Position numbers and translations under genes: made by a program. DNA of 64,000 nt from Bacteroidales bacterium (GTDB lineage: Bacteria > Bacteroidota > Bacteroidia > Bacteroidales > BM520), in NCBI GenBank assembly GCA_031276035.1, contig JAISNV010000023.1, positions 1 through 64,000 on the forward strand, written 5' to 3'. Within the stretch, counting starts at the first letter, position 1. Each line of letters opens with the position of its first letter. The notes beneath the pieces were generated by a model, which saw only the letters and a list, made by a program, of their open reading frames with translations, was not told the origin of the DNA and made no database searches. Shown here one piece after another: positions 1-7,226 of the stretch.

Positions 1-176
1 ACTACCGGATCAATGCTTTCTTGACCTTCGGTTCCGTAATACTTCTTTGTCTGTTGGTAGAGAAACCGCAAATCAATGGATTTATTCAGATTGCGGTAAA
101 AATCATCGGTAGGAACCAAATTATCCAAACTCAATGAATAAAATAACTTAGGAGTAAAATCTTTCTTGTCTTGCAT
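1..176 (-). CDS. IS1182-family transposase, N-terminal part (cut by window edge)
   Basis: The reverse strand encodes about 58 residues beginning MQDKKDFTPKLFYSLSLDNL and continuing with VPTDDFYR and, near the edge, YYGTEGQESIDPVV. This is the conserved start of IS1182-type DDE transposases, including the pattern 'LVPxDxFYR...YxxxGqxSIDPVV'. Only the N-terminus is visible, so the DDE catalytic residues and the far end of the element cannot be judged. A TATCTTTG promoter element lies just upstream on the same strand (194-201), which suggests the 5' end is intact. The element marks the left side of an accessory region. Confidence 0.85.
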   Translation of the reverse strand, partial: MQDKKDFTPKLFYSLSLDNLVPTDDFYRNLNKSIDLRFLYQQTKKYYGTEGQESIDPV

Positions 177-193
177 ATCGTAACTGTTTGGTA

Positions 194-201
194 CAAAGAT
201 A
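194..201 (-). promoter_or_regulatory. -7 promoter element of the IS1182 transposase
   Basis: The reverse strand reads TATCTTTG, a perfect match to the Bacteroidota -7 consensus TAnnTTTG, 17 bases before the transposase ATG. A second plus-strand TATCTTTG at 236-243 faces the other way, so the IS end and the cassette-like region to its right are divergently transcribed from about 40 bp. Confidence 0.6.
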
Positions 202-245
202 CAAAAAACAGATACAAGTACTGTTGAAAAATGCTTATCTTTGCA

Positions 246-372
246 GTTGTGCAACAAGCACAAGCGGTTTGGCGTAATGCGGGGTGTCGCCCGCAGAAAA
301 TCCTTGCGGATTTTCACGCTGACTCACCCGCGCAAACAATTGCTACCCCGCACTTCGCCAAGCCGCCGGGCG
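246..372. repeat. attC-like structured palindrome E1
   Basis: Two 22-base arms (264-285 and 345-366) are inverted copies with 19 of 22 positions complementary, one further position being a G-T wobble. Their shared core is TTGGCG...TGCGGGGT. Between them an inner hairpin GAAAATCC/GGATTTTC pairs 8 bases. The arms, inner stem-loop and small internal mismatches resemble a folded integron attC site. Four related elements (1045-1182, 4018-4136, 7006-7115, 9615-9740) each lie directly downstream of a plus-strand gene or of the stretch associated with it. A protein-coding reading of this stretch is possible on paper but is dominated by the palindrome and is not credible. Confidence 0.6.
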
Positions 373-419
373 TGTGTAGACAATTTTTAGAAATGACAGA
401 TAATAAACAATAGAATACA

Positions 420-1040
420 ATGGGAAATTTTTTAGGTCGATTAATTATTTGTGTTGATGGAGGAGATAAGAGCTATATTCTTTGGAATGGAACGGAGGCA
501 TATTACCAAAAATTGCGAGAAGCATATTTAGATATTAAAAATGATAAGGATACAAAATATTTACATTTCGGTTTTTTCACTCTTTGCGCTAGTACTTTGG
601 AATTTTCGCTAAATTTTTTATTGACAAATTATTGCGTAAACCATTTTGGACATGAAGATTATAAAAAATATGCTGAAGCATATATTGGCTTGCCGTTCAG
701 TAAAAAACTACTTATGGCTCCAAGTATTATTTCTAATGGGAAGTATATGTTAAATGAAGATAACACCTCATTTAAAACGCTTAAAGAATTGATTGCATTG
801 AGAAATAAGATTCTTCACAATAAAGAATTTTTACAGGAATTTGATTTCCCTTTATTAAATGATGTCAATCAAAAAGTACCAATAGAATTTCAAATACAGA
901 TGGGAGATAATCCTATTGACTCTTTAGACAAACAATTATGCTTAAGGTATGGCGATGCTCTTGGTCAATTTAAAACACTTATCATGATACCTGCGTTGGA
1001 AAACAATTTGGAAATAAATGAAATGATAAGAAGTACATAA
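420..1040 (+). CDS. HEPN-motif protein of unknown function
   Basis: The 206-residue soluble protein has no signal peptide or membrane segment. Residues about 125-135 read LIALRNKILHNKEF, in which R-N-K-I-L-H fits the RX4-6H motif of HEPN domains. That all-helical fold includes many toxin and anti-phage RNases as well as non-catalytic versions. The rest is helical and rich in Lys, Leu and Phe, and I cannot assign a subfamily. The gene lies between attC-like elements E1 and E2, so it looks like a single-gene cassette, and a plus-strand TATCTTTG at 236-243 could drive it. A role in defence or as a stand-alone toxin is inference. RNase activity would need the Arg and His of the motif. Confidence 0.65.
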   Translation: MGNFLGRLIICVDGGDKSYILWNGTEAYYQKLREAYLDIKNDKDTKYLHFGFFTLCASTLEFSLNFLLTNYCVNHFGHEDYKKYAEAYIGLPFSKKLLMAPSIISNGKYMLNEDNTSFKTLKELIALRNKILHNKEFLQEFDFPLLNDVNQKVPIEFQIQMGDNPIDSLDKQLCLRYGDALGQFKTLIMIPALENNLEINEMIRST

Positions 1041-1044
1041 AACT

Positions 1045-1182
1045 GCCTCTAACAAGCAGTTGGGCAAAAGCTTGGCATTGCGTTGTAGGAAAGCGAGTTG
1101 CAAATAAAAAGTTGCTTTCTTCGTAGAAAAGTTTATCTTTACCCCGCACTTCGCCAAGCCGCCGCACCATTGGCGGTAACTT
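1045..1182. repeat. attC-like structured palindrome E2
   Basis: The element begins within 10 bases of the HEPN gene's stop. The left arm contains GCTTGGCATTGCG (from 1070) and the right arm CGCACTTCGCCAAGC (from 1145), the same core as E1. An inner stem pairs GAAAGC (from about 1089) with GCTTTC (from about 1114). The outer end CTCTAAC at 1048-1054 is one base from the RYYYAAC attC consensus. Short antisense reading frames across the element are not supported as genes. Confidence 0.55.
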
Positions 1183-1333
1183 TGGCGAGCGATAGTGCGC
1201 TAAATAACTGATTATATCCTTTATTGTCCCTCGATGAAATTACAGCAATACGCTTGAAGAATTTCCCCAAAAACGTTGAGAACGAAAAATTCAGTTTATT
1301 GCCAATTTGTTGAATGGCATATTGATTAATTTC

Positions 1334-2098
1334 TCAACACTCTCGATATTCTTTGGGCGACATGCCTACACGGCTCTTAAAATATTTACAAAAAAACGAT
1401 GGATTGGGAAAATTAAGTTCATTGCTTATTTCTTGAATCGAAAGTTCGGTTGATTTCAGCAGAAGTTTAATTTCCACAACCGTACAACTGTCAATCTACT
1501 CTTTTGCGGAACGTTTATCCATATCCAATTCTTTCAATATTGCTGAAAGATATTTAGGCGTAATATGAAGTTTATCGGCATAAAATGAAACTTCTCTGAT
1601 GGTTTTGAAATGTTTCAATACCAAACTGCAAAATCGTTCCATTATCTCCGTCTTACGCGAGCGGGAAGAATGTTCCAGCGATTCGTGTCTTTTTATTTTA
1701 TCGTAAACGTCCAAGAAAAAATTACGTAGCGTATTCATGATTATTTCTCTGCGAAAAAGATTTTCTTCGTCCCCGTAATACAGTTTCAAAGAACAAAAGC
1801 AATGTCGGTAAAATTTATCGAATTCTAATTCGCCATATTCATGCGTGTTATTTTCTTTAATATACCCCACAAAAGCAGGCGGAAAGCGAAACAGAATTTC
1901 GCTCATAAATTTGGATGACAATTTTATGTATAAAAAAGAAAAATCGGGACTGACTTTTTGTAAAGAAACAATCTGACCGGGAAATATGATTAATAATTTG
2001 TTTTTTACCGCTTTTTGTTGAACCATATCTATTTCAACGTCAGTTTCTCCGCTCATTCCTACCGAAATATACCCAAAATCCGACCGTCGGGGATAATT
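1334..2098 (-). pseudogene. AraC-family transcriptional regulator, truncated and with an internal stop
   Basis: The reading frame from about 2098 down to the TGA at 1334-1336 encodes an AraC-family protein: a cupin-like N-terminal part (GYISVGMSGE, then LLIIFPGQIVSL) and a C-terminal double helix-turn-helix ending FKSRVGMSPKEYRE. Two lesions are visible. A TAG at 1496-1498 lies inside the first HTH helix region (...SAKE-stop-IDSCTVVEIK...), where the family normally has Trp (TGG), so one base change explains it. The 5' end is also missing: the frame runs into remnants of an MFS transporter on the other strand at about 2098. If made at all, the product would stop before the second HTH and probably not bind DNA. 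The expected intact length is near 290 residues; about 250 codons remain. Confidence 0.8.
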
Positions 2099-2729
2099 TC
2101 AACGGCGGACTGGTGCTGACATTAGCTTTAATGCTCTTGCTGGGTACTTCAAGCACTATCGAAAACACATTCATATACGGCATAATGCACTACGACAGTT
2201 TAAACGCAATTTCGCTTAATTGCTTGGTTTTAGCAGGAATTATAACAGGAAGCATTTTTTCTTGGTACACACTTGCCGTTCGCAAAGTCCGATATAAAAC
2301 GGTTATCTTTATCGGTTTTATGTGCTTGGTAGCTTATCAGATGCTCTTTTACTTTATCATTGACCCACGCATAAATATCGAAATGCTCTATTCTTTGTCT
2401 ATATTTAGAGGAATAGGTTATGCCATTCTTTATGTATCATTGGTATTATACACTACTGAAAAAGTACCATTCCCTCACTTTTTTCAGGCGCTTTGCATTA
2501 TCGGATTTATACGCACAGGGCTTGGTTCGGTTATCAGTTCTTCCTTTTTGAGCAATTGGATGCCGTATCTTATCAAAAAAAACAATATGCTCATGGCCGG
2601 CAGTTAGATGCCGTCAATCCGTCAGCAGTATCATTGCCCATACAAACCCTCTACAACGAAGTCAATCGGCAGGCCACGCTTATCAGCTTAAAGTCCCGAA
2701 AAATTATTATGATAAACTTTTTATCATAA
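2092..2729 (+). pseudogene. MFS efflux transporter remnant (C-terminal half, frameshifted)
   Basis: The frame from about 2092 reads DNFNGGLVLTLALMLLLG and continues through about five hydrophobic helices typical of the C-terminal half of a DHA2-type drug:H+ antiporter of Bacteroidota. At about 2600 the frame is broken: after MLMAG the reading shifts by one base to continue QLDAVNPSAVSLPIQTLYNE in another frame, ending at 2729. The N-terminal half and start codon are missing. Its 5' break coincides with the 5' break of the divergent AraC-like gene, so a single deletion probably removed both promoters and both N-termini. Confidence 0.75.
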
Positions 2730-2900
2730 TATGGACACGAATCGGAATGCTTGTTTCGTCCGACATTGCCCCTTCCCAAAACAAAACACCAAACAGAAAG
2801 CTCGCCTGAAAGCATAATTACAATGAAAATATTTTTAAATTTCCCCTTATCAAAATATTTCGTTAATTTTATCCGTTCATTAAATCTAAAATAACAGCCT

Positions 2901-3617
2901 ATGAGTTCACATTCAGAAAAAGGACACGCAAAAAATGTTGCAAACTTTGAAACCGAAATTTCATTTTGCACGGCTTACGGAACCGCCTACAATCCGAGCA
3001 AACAATCAATCACAATTACTGCATTAAATGAATTGCTTCAGCAATCCCGCACTGCGCTTAACGAAGTTACACGAGAAAAAAACACTTACGATTTGGCAGT
3101 AAACGAACGTAAAATTGTGTTTTCGACACTCAAACCAACAGCAACCCGACTTATCAACGCATTAGATGTTACCGATGCGTCCTATGAAACGGTCGCTGAT
3201 GCCAAAAGCATAAACAAAAAAATACAAGGCGGTCGCACAAGTGCAAAACCAAGCGAAGACGAAGACAAAAAAACAATCTCAACCTCACAGCAAAGCTACG
3301 ACAGTTTAGTCGAGAATTTCTCTAAACTCCTTGATTTGATTGCCTTAGAGCCGAGTTACGCACCAAACGAAGAAGAATTGCGTATCGACACATTAAATCA
3401 GTATGTCGAAAAACTTCGGTCAACAAATTTAATTGTAATCGAGACCTATACCGTGTATAGCAATTCAATGATTTCACGCGACAATGTTATGTACGCCGAA
3501 AAATCGGGTATGGTCAATACAGCTTTAGAAGTAAAGAAATATGTCAAATCCGTATTCGGAGCCACTTCGCCCCAATTCAAACAAGTAAGCAAATTAGAGT
3601 TTTCTCGCCCGAGATAG
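2901..3617 (+). CDS. Conserved hypothetical protein, helical, minisatellite-associated
   Basis: The 238-residue hydrophilic protein has no signal peptide. It is mostly alpha-helical, with a long helical stretch at residues 45-70, a Ser/Lys/Asp-rich linker near 110-125 (SAKPSEDEDKKT), and a second helical half. Motifs that look conserved are NKKIQGGR (about 105), PSYAPNEEELR (about 152) and a C-terminal VKSVFGATSPQFKQVSKLEF. I recall similar proteins of unknown function in other Bacteroidota, but cannot verify that here. The start is the ATG after AAATAACAGCCT. The gene is followed by a 20-bp perfect hairpin and a 21-bp tandem repeat. No function is assigned. Confidence 0.7.
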   Translation: MSSHSEKGHAKNVANFETEISFCTAYGTAYNPSKQSITITALNELLQQSRTALNEVTREKNTYDLAVNERKIVFSTLKPTATRLINALDVTDASYETVADAKSINKKIQGGRTSAKPSEDEDKKTISTSQQSYDSLVENFSKLLDLIALEPSYAPNEEELRIDTLNQYVEKLRSTNLIVIETYTVYSNSMISRDNVMYAEKSGMVNTALEVKKYVKSVFGATSPQFKQVSKLEFSRPR

Positions 3618-3636
3618 AGCATAAAACTCGAAACCG

Positions 3637-3679
3637 ATAACATAAATAAGCCTTGCTTCGCAAGGCTTATTTATGTTAT
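3637..3679. terminator. Long perfect hairpin, probable bidirectional terminator
   Basis: The arms 3637-3656 and 3660-3679 are perfectly complementary over 20 bp, with a 3-base TTC loop. The GC-rich top (GCCTTGC/GCAAGGC) sits on an AT-rich base, as in intrinsic terminators. No strong U-run follows on the plus strand, so a role as a structured repeat is also possible. It lies 20 bases after the stop of the 238-residue protein. Confidence 0.55.
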
Positions 3680-3702
3680 AAGTTACATTCTTCCGTCCGC
3701 TT

Positions 3703-3945
3703 TTGATATTCCATTATCCGCACTTGTAATTTTTCTATCCGATTTTGCAATTTGCCTATCTGCATTTGTAATTTTCCCAAAGGGGATTGTATTTTTTTAT
3801 CCGAGATTGATATTCTTGCATACGGGTTTAATATTTTAATGTCCGAGTTTGTAATTTTTTTGTCCGAGAATTATATTATTCAATCCGAGAAAGATATTTT
3901 CACAACCCTACCAAGTATTTTCCTATCCGAGTTCATAATTGTTTA
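3703..3945. repeat. Degenerate 21-bp tandem repeat (about 11 units)
   Basis: Units of exactly 21 bp follow the plus-strand consensus TATCCGAGTTTGTAATTTTT and run from about 3703 to 3945 with few length changes. Because 21 is a multiple of 3, open frames persist. On the minus strand the last units read as heptads of the form K-L-Q-x-R-I-E, ending EYQKRTEECNL before a TAA at 3676-3678. On the plus strand a 64-codon frame reads as hydrophobic heptads. The heptad phase on the minus strand is coiled-coil-like, so this may be a decayed repeat gene. I treat it as a minisatellite rather than a functional CDS. Confidence 0.75.
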
Positions 3946-4017
3946 AAGAAAAATTGTACTTTTACAAATCGGTTTTCTACATATAGAAAACGACAATGAA
4001 GAAATAAGCAGTAAAGC

Positions 4018-4136
4018 AACCGCCAACATGCAGCTTGGCGTAATGTGGGATGTGAGAAACTTTGGTATAAACTTGAATCCAGCCCACAGGAACATTCATA
4101 TTCTCTCATACTTCGCCAAGCCGTCAACCGTTAACA
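4018..4136. repeat. attC-like structured palindrome E3
   Basis: The left arm around 4033-4049 contains GCTTGGCGTAATGTGGG. The right arm around 4104-4122 contains TACTTCGCCAAGC followed by CGTCAACCGTTAACAACA. The eight-base stem GCTTGGCG/CGCCAAGC is the same as in E1 and E2. The right end CCGTTAACAAC may correspond to the recombination box but does not fit GTTRRRY exactly. It sits between the minisatellite and the MATE efflux gene. Confidence 0.55.
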
Positions 4137-4242
4137 ACAATCCCTCTCACCTTCCAAAAACCATTCTCCCCAAACTCGAAAAATAAATCCCTCTATTTTT
4201 CATTTATTACCAATTGTTAAGTGCTTTCGAAAATAGAAGTCC

Positions 4243-4250
4243 TACCTTTG
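4243..4250 (+). promoter_or_regulatory. -7 promoter element of the MATE-Crp operon
   Basis: TACCTTTG matches TAnnTTTG and lies 25 bases before the ATG at 4275. It lies downstream of another in-frame ATG (4221), so the upstream ATG would fall before the transcription start. This is why 4275 is chosen as the start of the efflux gene. Confidence 0.6.
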
Positions 4251-4274
4251 CAGTCGTTTTTAAAATGGAATGAT

Positions 4275-5639
4275 ATGCTAAGAGACAGTCTCGATTTCAA
4301 AACATTACCAATTGGTAAACTATTTGCCAAACAATTTTTTCCTGCAATGCTCGGAATGATTTCGACAGCCCTTTTTACCGTTGTCGATGGAATTTTCGTT
4401 GGTCGCGGATTGGGAAGCGACGCATTAGCCGCCGTCAATATTGCTGCTCCGCTGTTTATGATTGTTGCTGGAATCGGATTAATGTTCGGTATGGGCGGAG
4501 GAATTTTGGTATCACTCAATCTTTCACGGGAAAAATCCAAAGTAGCCAATATCAACGTAACACAATCAACCGTTACACTTTTTATAGTTGCTCTTATCAT
4601 AGCCTTATTGGTTACAATATTTCCAACGCAAACAGCAGTTTTGTTCGGGGCAAACGATTATCTGAAAGAAATGGCCGGCGAATATCTGTTTTGGTATGCC
4701 ATTGCACTGCCGATTACCGTTTTCACGATTTCTTTACCTTTTTTCGTTCGTCAAACAAATCCCAATTATGCAATGTGGGCAATGCTTACAAGTACAGTAA
4801 TAAATATCATACTTGATTATGTTTTTATTTTCGTTTTCAAATGGGGATTATTCGGAGCTGCTATTGCCACCGACATAGGCGGAGTAGTAAGTGCAATACT
4901 TCTGTTCGTTTATCTTCTGAACCCCAAAATAGCGGTTAGATTCGCCAGACTCAAAATGAGCGTGAACAGCATACGTTTGACTTTGCGGAATGCCTGGTAT
5001 ATGATAAAACTCGGAATTTCGTCTTGTTTAAGCGAAATGACCTTAGCCGTTATGGCAATCACAGGAAATTACGTTTTTATGCACTATTTAGGAGCCGACG
5101 GGGTTGCTTCATACAGCATTATTTGTTATCTTTTTCCTGTTATATTTATGGTTTTCAATGCAATGATACAAGCCGCACAACCCATCATAAGTTATAATTA
5201 CGGTTGCGGACAAATAGAACGTTCCAACAAGGTTGCCAAATTATCGCTCGTTTATGCTTTGGTTTTCGGATTGTTTATTACGGTTCTGTTTTCTTGCTTT
5301 GCCGACACTATTATATCCATGTTTTTGCCCGACAAAACCGGCAATGCATATCAGTACGCTCATTCGGGATTACCCTTGTTTGCGTTGGATTACGTTTTCT
5401 TCGGAATCAATGTAATTGCAATCGGTTATTATTCAAGTATCGAACGAGTAAAACGAGCAATAAGCCTGACTGTTTTGCGTGGAATATTACCTGTAATTTT
5501 TTTCTTTACGCTGCCTAAAATGTTCGGAGTTGCGGGAATATGGCTTTCAGTCGGAGCAGGTGATTTTGTTACAACGTTAATTATTGTAACTTTGCTTCTC
5601 AAAGATAAATTCAGTACCAGTGGAAAAATTAATAAGTAA
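4275..5639 (+). CDS. MATE-family multidrug efflux transporter
   Basis: The 454-residue polytopic inner-membrane protein has about 12 hydrophobic segments. The N-terminal LPIGKLFAKQFFPAMLGM and VDGIFVGRGLGSDALAAVNIA are typical of the MATE fold; these proteins export cationic drugs in exchange for Na+ or H+. The start MLRDSLDFKTLPIG is preferred over the ATG 54 bases upstream because the promoter lies between them. The 3' end overlaps the next gene, a Crp/Fnr-type regulator, by 20 bases, so the two form a translationally coupled pair. The unit lies between E3 and the canonical attC at 6285-6357 and behaves like a two-gene resistance cassette. The substrate is unknown. Confidence 0.9.
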   Translation: MLRDSLDFKTLPIGKLFAKQFFPAMLGMISTALFTVVDGIFVGRGLGSDALAAVNIAAPLFMIVAGIGLMFGMGGGILVSLNLSREKSKVANINVTQSTVTLFIVALIIALLVTIFPTQTAVLFGANDYLKEMAGEYLFWYAIALPITVFTISLPFFVRQTNPNYAMWAMLTSTVINIILDYVFIFVFKWGLFGAAIATDIGGVVSAILLFVYLLNPKIAVRFARLKMSVNSIRLTLRNAWYMIKLGISSCLSEMTLAVMAITGNYVFMHYLGADGVASYSIICYLFPVIFMVFNAMIQAAQPIISYNYGCGQIERSNKVAKLSLVYALVFGLFITVLFSCFADTIISMFLPDKTGNAYQYAHSGLPLFALDYVFFGINVIAIGYYSSIERVKRAISLTVLRGILPVIFFFTLPKMFGVAGIWLSVGAGDFVTTLIIVTLLLKDKFSTSGKINK

Positions 5640-6189
5640 AATAAACGAGCATCACCCATTAGCCGAAAGCGAAGAGCTATTACTTCGGCAAACTTTACGC
5701 ACGCTTCATTTTCCAAAAGGAAGTGTTGTTATCGAAGAGGGAAAAATAGACGACTCTATATATTTTATAAATAAAGGCGTTTGGCGGGCACATATCGGAC
5801 GCGACGGCGAAGATTATACTTTATGGTTTGCCGTTTCCGGCGAAGCGGTTTTTTCATCTTGGGGACATATTCGAAATCTGCCGTCACGATTAACAATATC
5901 TTCGTCAAGCGACAGTGTGGTTATTGAAATGAAAAAGAGTACAATACAAAAATTATCGGAAACTTCGCCTACTTTCAACATCTGGCTCCACCAACTTTAT
6001 GTTGATACAATTCTAAGCACTGATGACCAACTCGTAAATATTTCCTATCCCAAAGCCGAAAAACGTTATTTGGCTTTTATGAAAAAAATGCCCGAAATAT
6101 TTCAGCATGTTCCGCTCAAAGAAATAGCGGGGTTTATAGGCGTAACTCCTCAATCACTCAGTCGTATCCGTGCAAAAATAGAATTATAA
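5620..6189 (+). CDS. Crp/Fnr-family transcriptional regulator
   Basis: The 189-residue protein has an N-terminal cyclic-nucleotide-binding-like beta-barrel (LHFPKGSVVIEEGKIDDSIYF, residues about 30-52) and a C-terminal helix-turn-helix (PLKEIAGFIGVTPQSLSRIR, about 165-184). It lacks the cAMP-binding RxS arginine signature in recognisable form and has no Fnr cysteine cluster, so the ligand is unknown. Translation starts at GTG (5620), inside the last codons of the MATE gene. Coupling to an efflux pump suggests it controls that pump, which is inference. Some Bacteroidota members of this group end in the HTH without a wing, as here. Confidence 0.85.
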   Translation: MEKLISKINEHHPLAESEELLLRQTLRTLHFPKGSVVIEEGKIDDSIYFINKGVWRAHIGRDGEDYTLWFAVSGEAVFSSWGHIRNLPSRLTISSSSDSVVIEMKKSTIQKLSETSPTFNIWLHQLYVDTILSTDDQLVNISYPKAEKRYLAFMKKMPEIFQHVPLKEIAGFIGVTPQSLSRIRAKIEL

Positions 6190-6284
6190 AATTATCATAA
6201 TACAACTCTAACAAAAAAAAATACAAGAAATAAACAAAAATTTTTTACCATTTCACAATACAAAAGATACAAGGAGCGTTATAT

Positions 6285-6357
6285 GCTGCTTAACAATGTG
6301 CTCTTCGATGTTTAGATAGAAAAATCTTTAAAAAACCATCGGCGTTTTGTTAGGCAG
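6285..6357 (+). other. Canonical-looking integron attC site
   Basis: The left box GCTTAAC (6288-6294) matches RYYYAAC and the right box GTTAGGC (6349-6355) matches GTTRRRY. The outer arms CTGCTTAACAA and TTGTTAGGCAG pair over 11 positions with one G-T wobble. The inner arms CGATGTTT (6306-6313) and AAACCATCG (6333-6341) pair with one unpaired base, the extrahelical base expected in attC, and AGAT/ATCT forms a terminal loop stem. The length of about 71 bases is within the attC range. It lies about 100 bases after the Crp gene, oriented as in a cassette whose genes are on the plus strand. Cassette recombination would occur at G^TTAGGC. Confidence 0.7.
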
Positions 6358-6502
6358 AAAAATCAACTTACATAGAAAAGTCTAGTTTTGCTAATTAATT
6401 TTGTGTTTGCGAATGGGTATTTTCAGATTTTTATGGGAATTATTGTAATTTTGGGAAACAATTTGATAAAACAGCAACGAATTACAGATAAAATTGAAAA
6501 AT

Positions 6503-7003
6503 ATGAATTATAAACTGAGGGCTTGGAAAATATCAGATATTGAAAGTGTCGTCAGGCATGCAAATAACTATAACGTCGCCAAATGGTTGACGAATCAATT
6601 TCCATATCCTTATGACGAAACAGACGCTGAGGCATTTATCAATTCCGTATTGAACGATAGTCCGCAAAGAGTTTTCGCAATTGAAATAAATAATGAAGCA
6701 GTCGGCTCTATTGGTATTTTTCCGCAATCTGACATTCATGAAAAGAGTGCCGAAATAGGTTACTGGTTGTCGGAAAAATATTGGGGAAACGGTATTATGC
6801 CGAAAGCGATAGAGGAAATTGTTAATTACGGATTTAAAACTTTTGATATCGTAAGAATTTTTGCTCGTCCGTTTTATACAAATAAGGGTTCACAACGAGT
6901 ATTGGAGAAGGCAGGATTTGAGCAGGAAGCAAGATTAAAGAAAGCTTTGTATAAGAATGGCGAGTTTTCGGATGAATTAATTTATGTGAAATTGAAAGAA
7001 TAA
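6503..7003 (+). CDS. GNAT-family N-acetyltransferase (RimJ/RimL-like)
   Basis: The 166-residue cytosolic protein has the GNAT acetyl-CoA fold. Motif A reads EIGYWLSEKYWGNGIMPKAIEE (around 88-109), including the Q/RxxGxG/A-type loop as WGNGIM, and the C-terminal NKGSQRVLEKAGFEQEA is the usual N-x-x-S/A-x-x-x-x-E-K-x-G-F signature. It belongs to the ribosomal-protein/small-molecule acetyltransferase group; the substrate is not evident. The ATG at 6503 is preferred to the TTG at 6494. A TAGTTTTG element at 6383-6390 is a possible promoter. Single GNAT genes are among the commonest integron cassettes, and this one lies between attC (6285-6357) and E5. Confidence 0.88.
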   Translation: MNYKLRAWKISDIESVVRHANNYNVAKWLTNQFPYPYDETDAEAFINSVLNDSPQRVFAIEINNEAVGSIGIFPQSDIHEKSAEIGYWLSEKYWGNGIMPKAIEEIVNYGFKTFDIVRIFARPFYTNKGSQRVLEKAGFEQEARLKKALYKNGEFSDELIYVKLKE

Positions 7004-7005
7004 TA

Positions 7006-7115
7006 CGATGAGTAACAAATGGTTTTGCGTAATGCGAGTGTGGTTTCGCGAAAAGATTACGGAAATTCGGGCGTTCATCTCCCGAGGAACAATTTGTGTA
7101 ACTATTGTTACATCA
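7006..7115. repeat. attC-like element E5 (degenerate)
   Basis: Starting three bases after the GNAT stop, GATGAGTAACAAATGG on the left pairs imperfectly with CTATTGTTACATC at 7103-7115. The internal TGCGTAATGCG matches the left core of E1, E3 and E4. The right arm of that core is much diverged, so this is the weakest member. A short reading frame over this stretch (7008-7196) is judged spurious. Confidence 0.4.
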
Positions 7116-7197
7116 AATTGTTATGAACAGCAAATAATACAAAAACGACATTCAAACAAAATTGTCAAATATAAATATATACAACAATTAATTTGAT

Positions 7198-7205
7198 TAT
7201 TTTTG
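7198..7205 (+). promoter_or_regulatory. -7 promoter element of the restriction-modification cassette
   Basis: TATTTTTG fits TAnnTTTG, 21 bases upstream of the methyltransferase ATG at 7227. It overlaps an in-frame TTG codon (7203), which therefore cannot be the start. Confidence 0.55.
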
Positions 7206-7226
7206 CAACCGGAAAAATATACAGAT

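Noticed and set aside
246..372. E1 as a REP/RAYT-type palindrome rather than attC
   Set aside because: Not excluded, but the one-to-one placement after plus-strand genes, the inner stem and a neighbouring canonical attC favour the cassette reading.
231..413. 60-codon plus-strand frame
   Set aside because: It lies entirely over the E1 palindrome and has no family resemblance; the codons follow from the inverted repeat.
942..1170. Two minus-strand frames of 62-71 codons
   Set aside because: They overlap the end of the HEPN-motif gene and the E2 palindrome in different frames, with no promoter or recognisable domain.
3637..3945. CRISPR-like array (regular repeats)
   Set aside because: Units are 21 bp without spacers and are degenerate; no cas genes are nearby.
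3752..3946. 64-codon hydrophobic frame
   Set aside because: It consists only of the 21-bp tandem repeat read in an open phase; treated as minisatellite.
4217..4600. 127-codon minus-strand frame inside the MATE gene
   Set aside because: It is antisense to an unambiguous transporter, a common shadow in this codon usage.
7008..7196. 62-codon frame after the GNAT gene
   Set aside because: It covers the E5 element and the promoter region of the methyltransferase; no protein-like composition.
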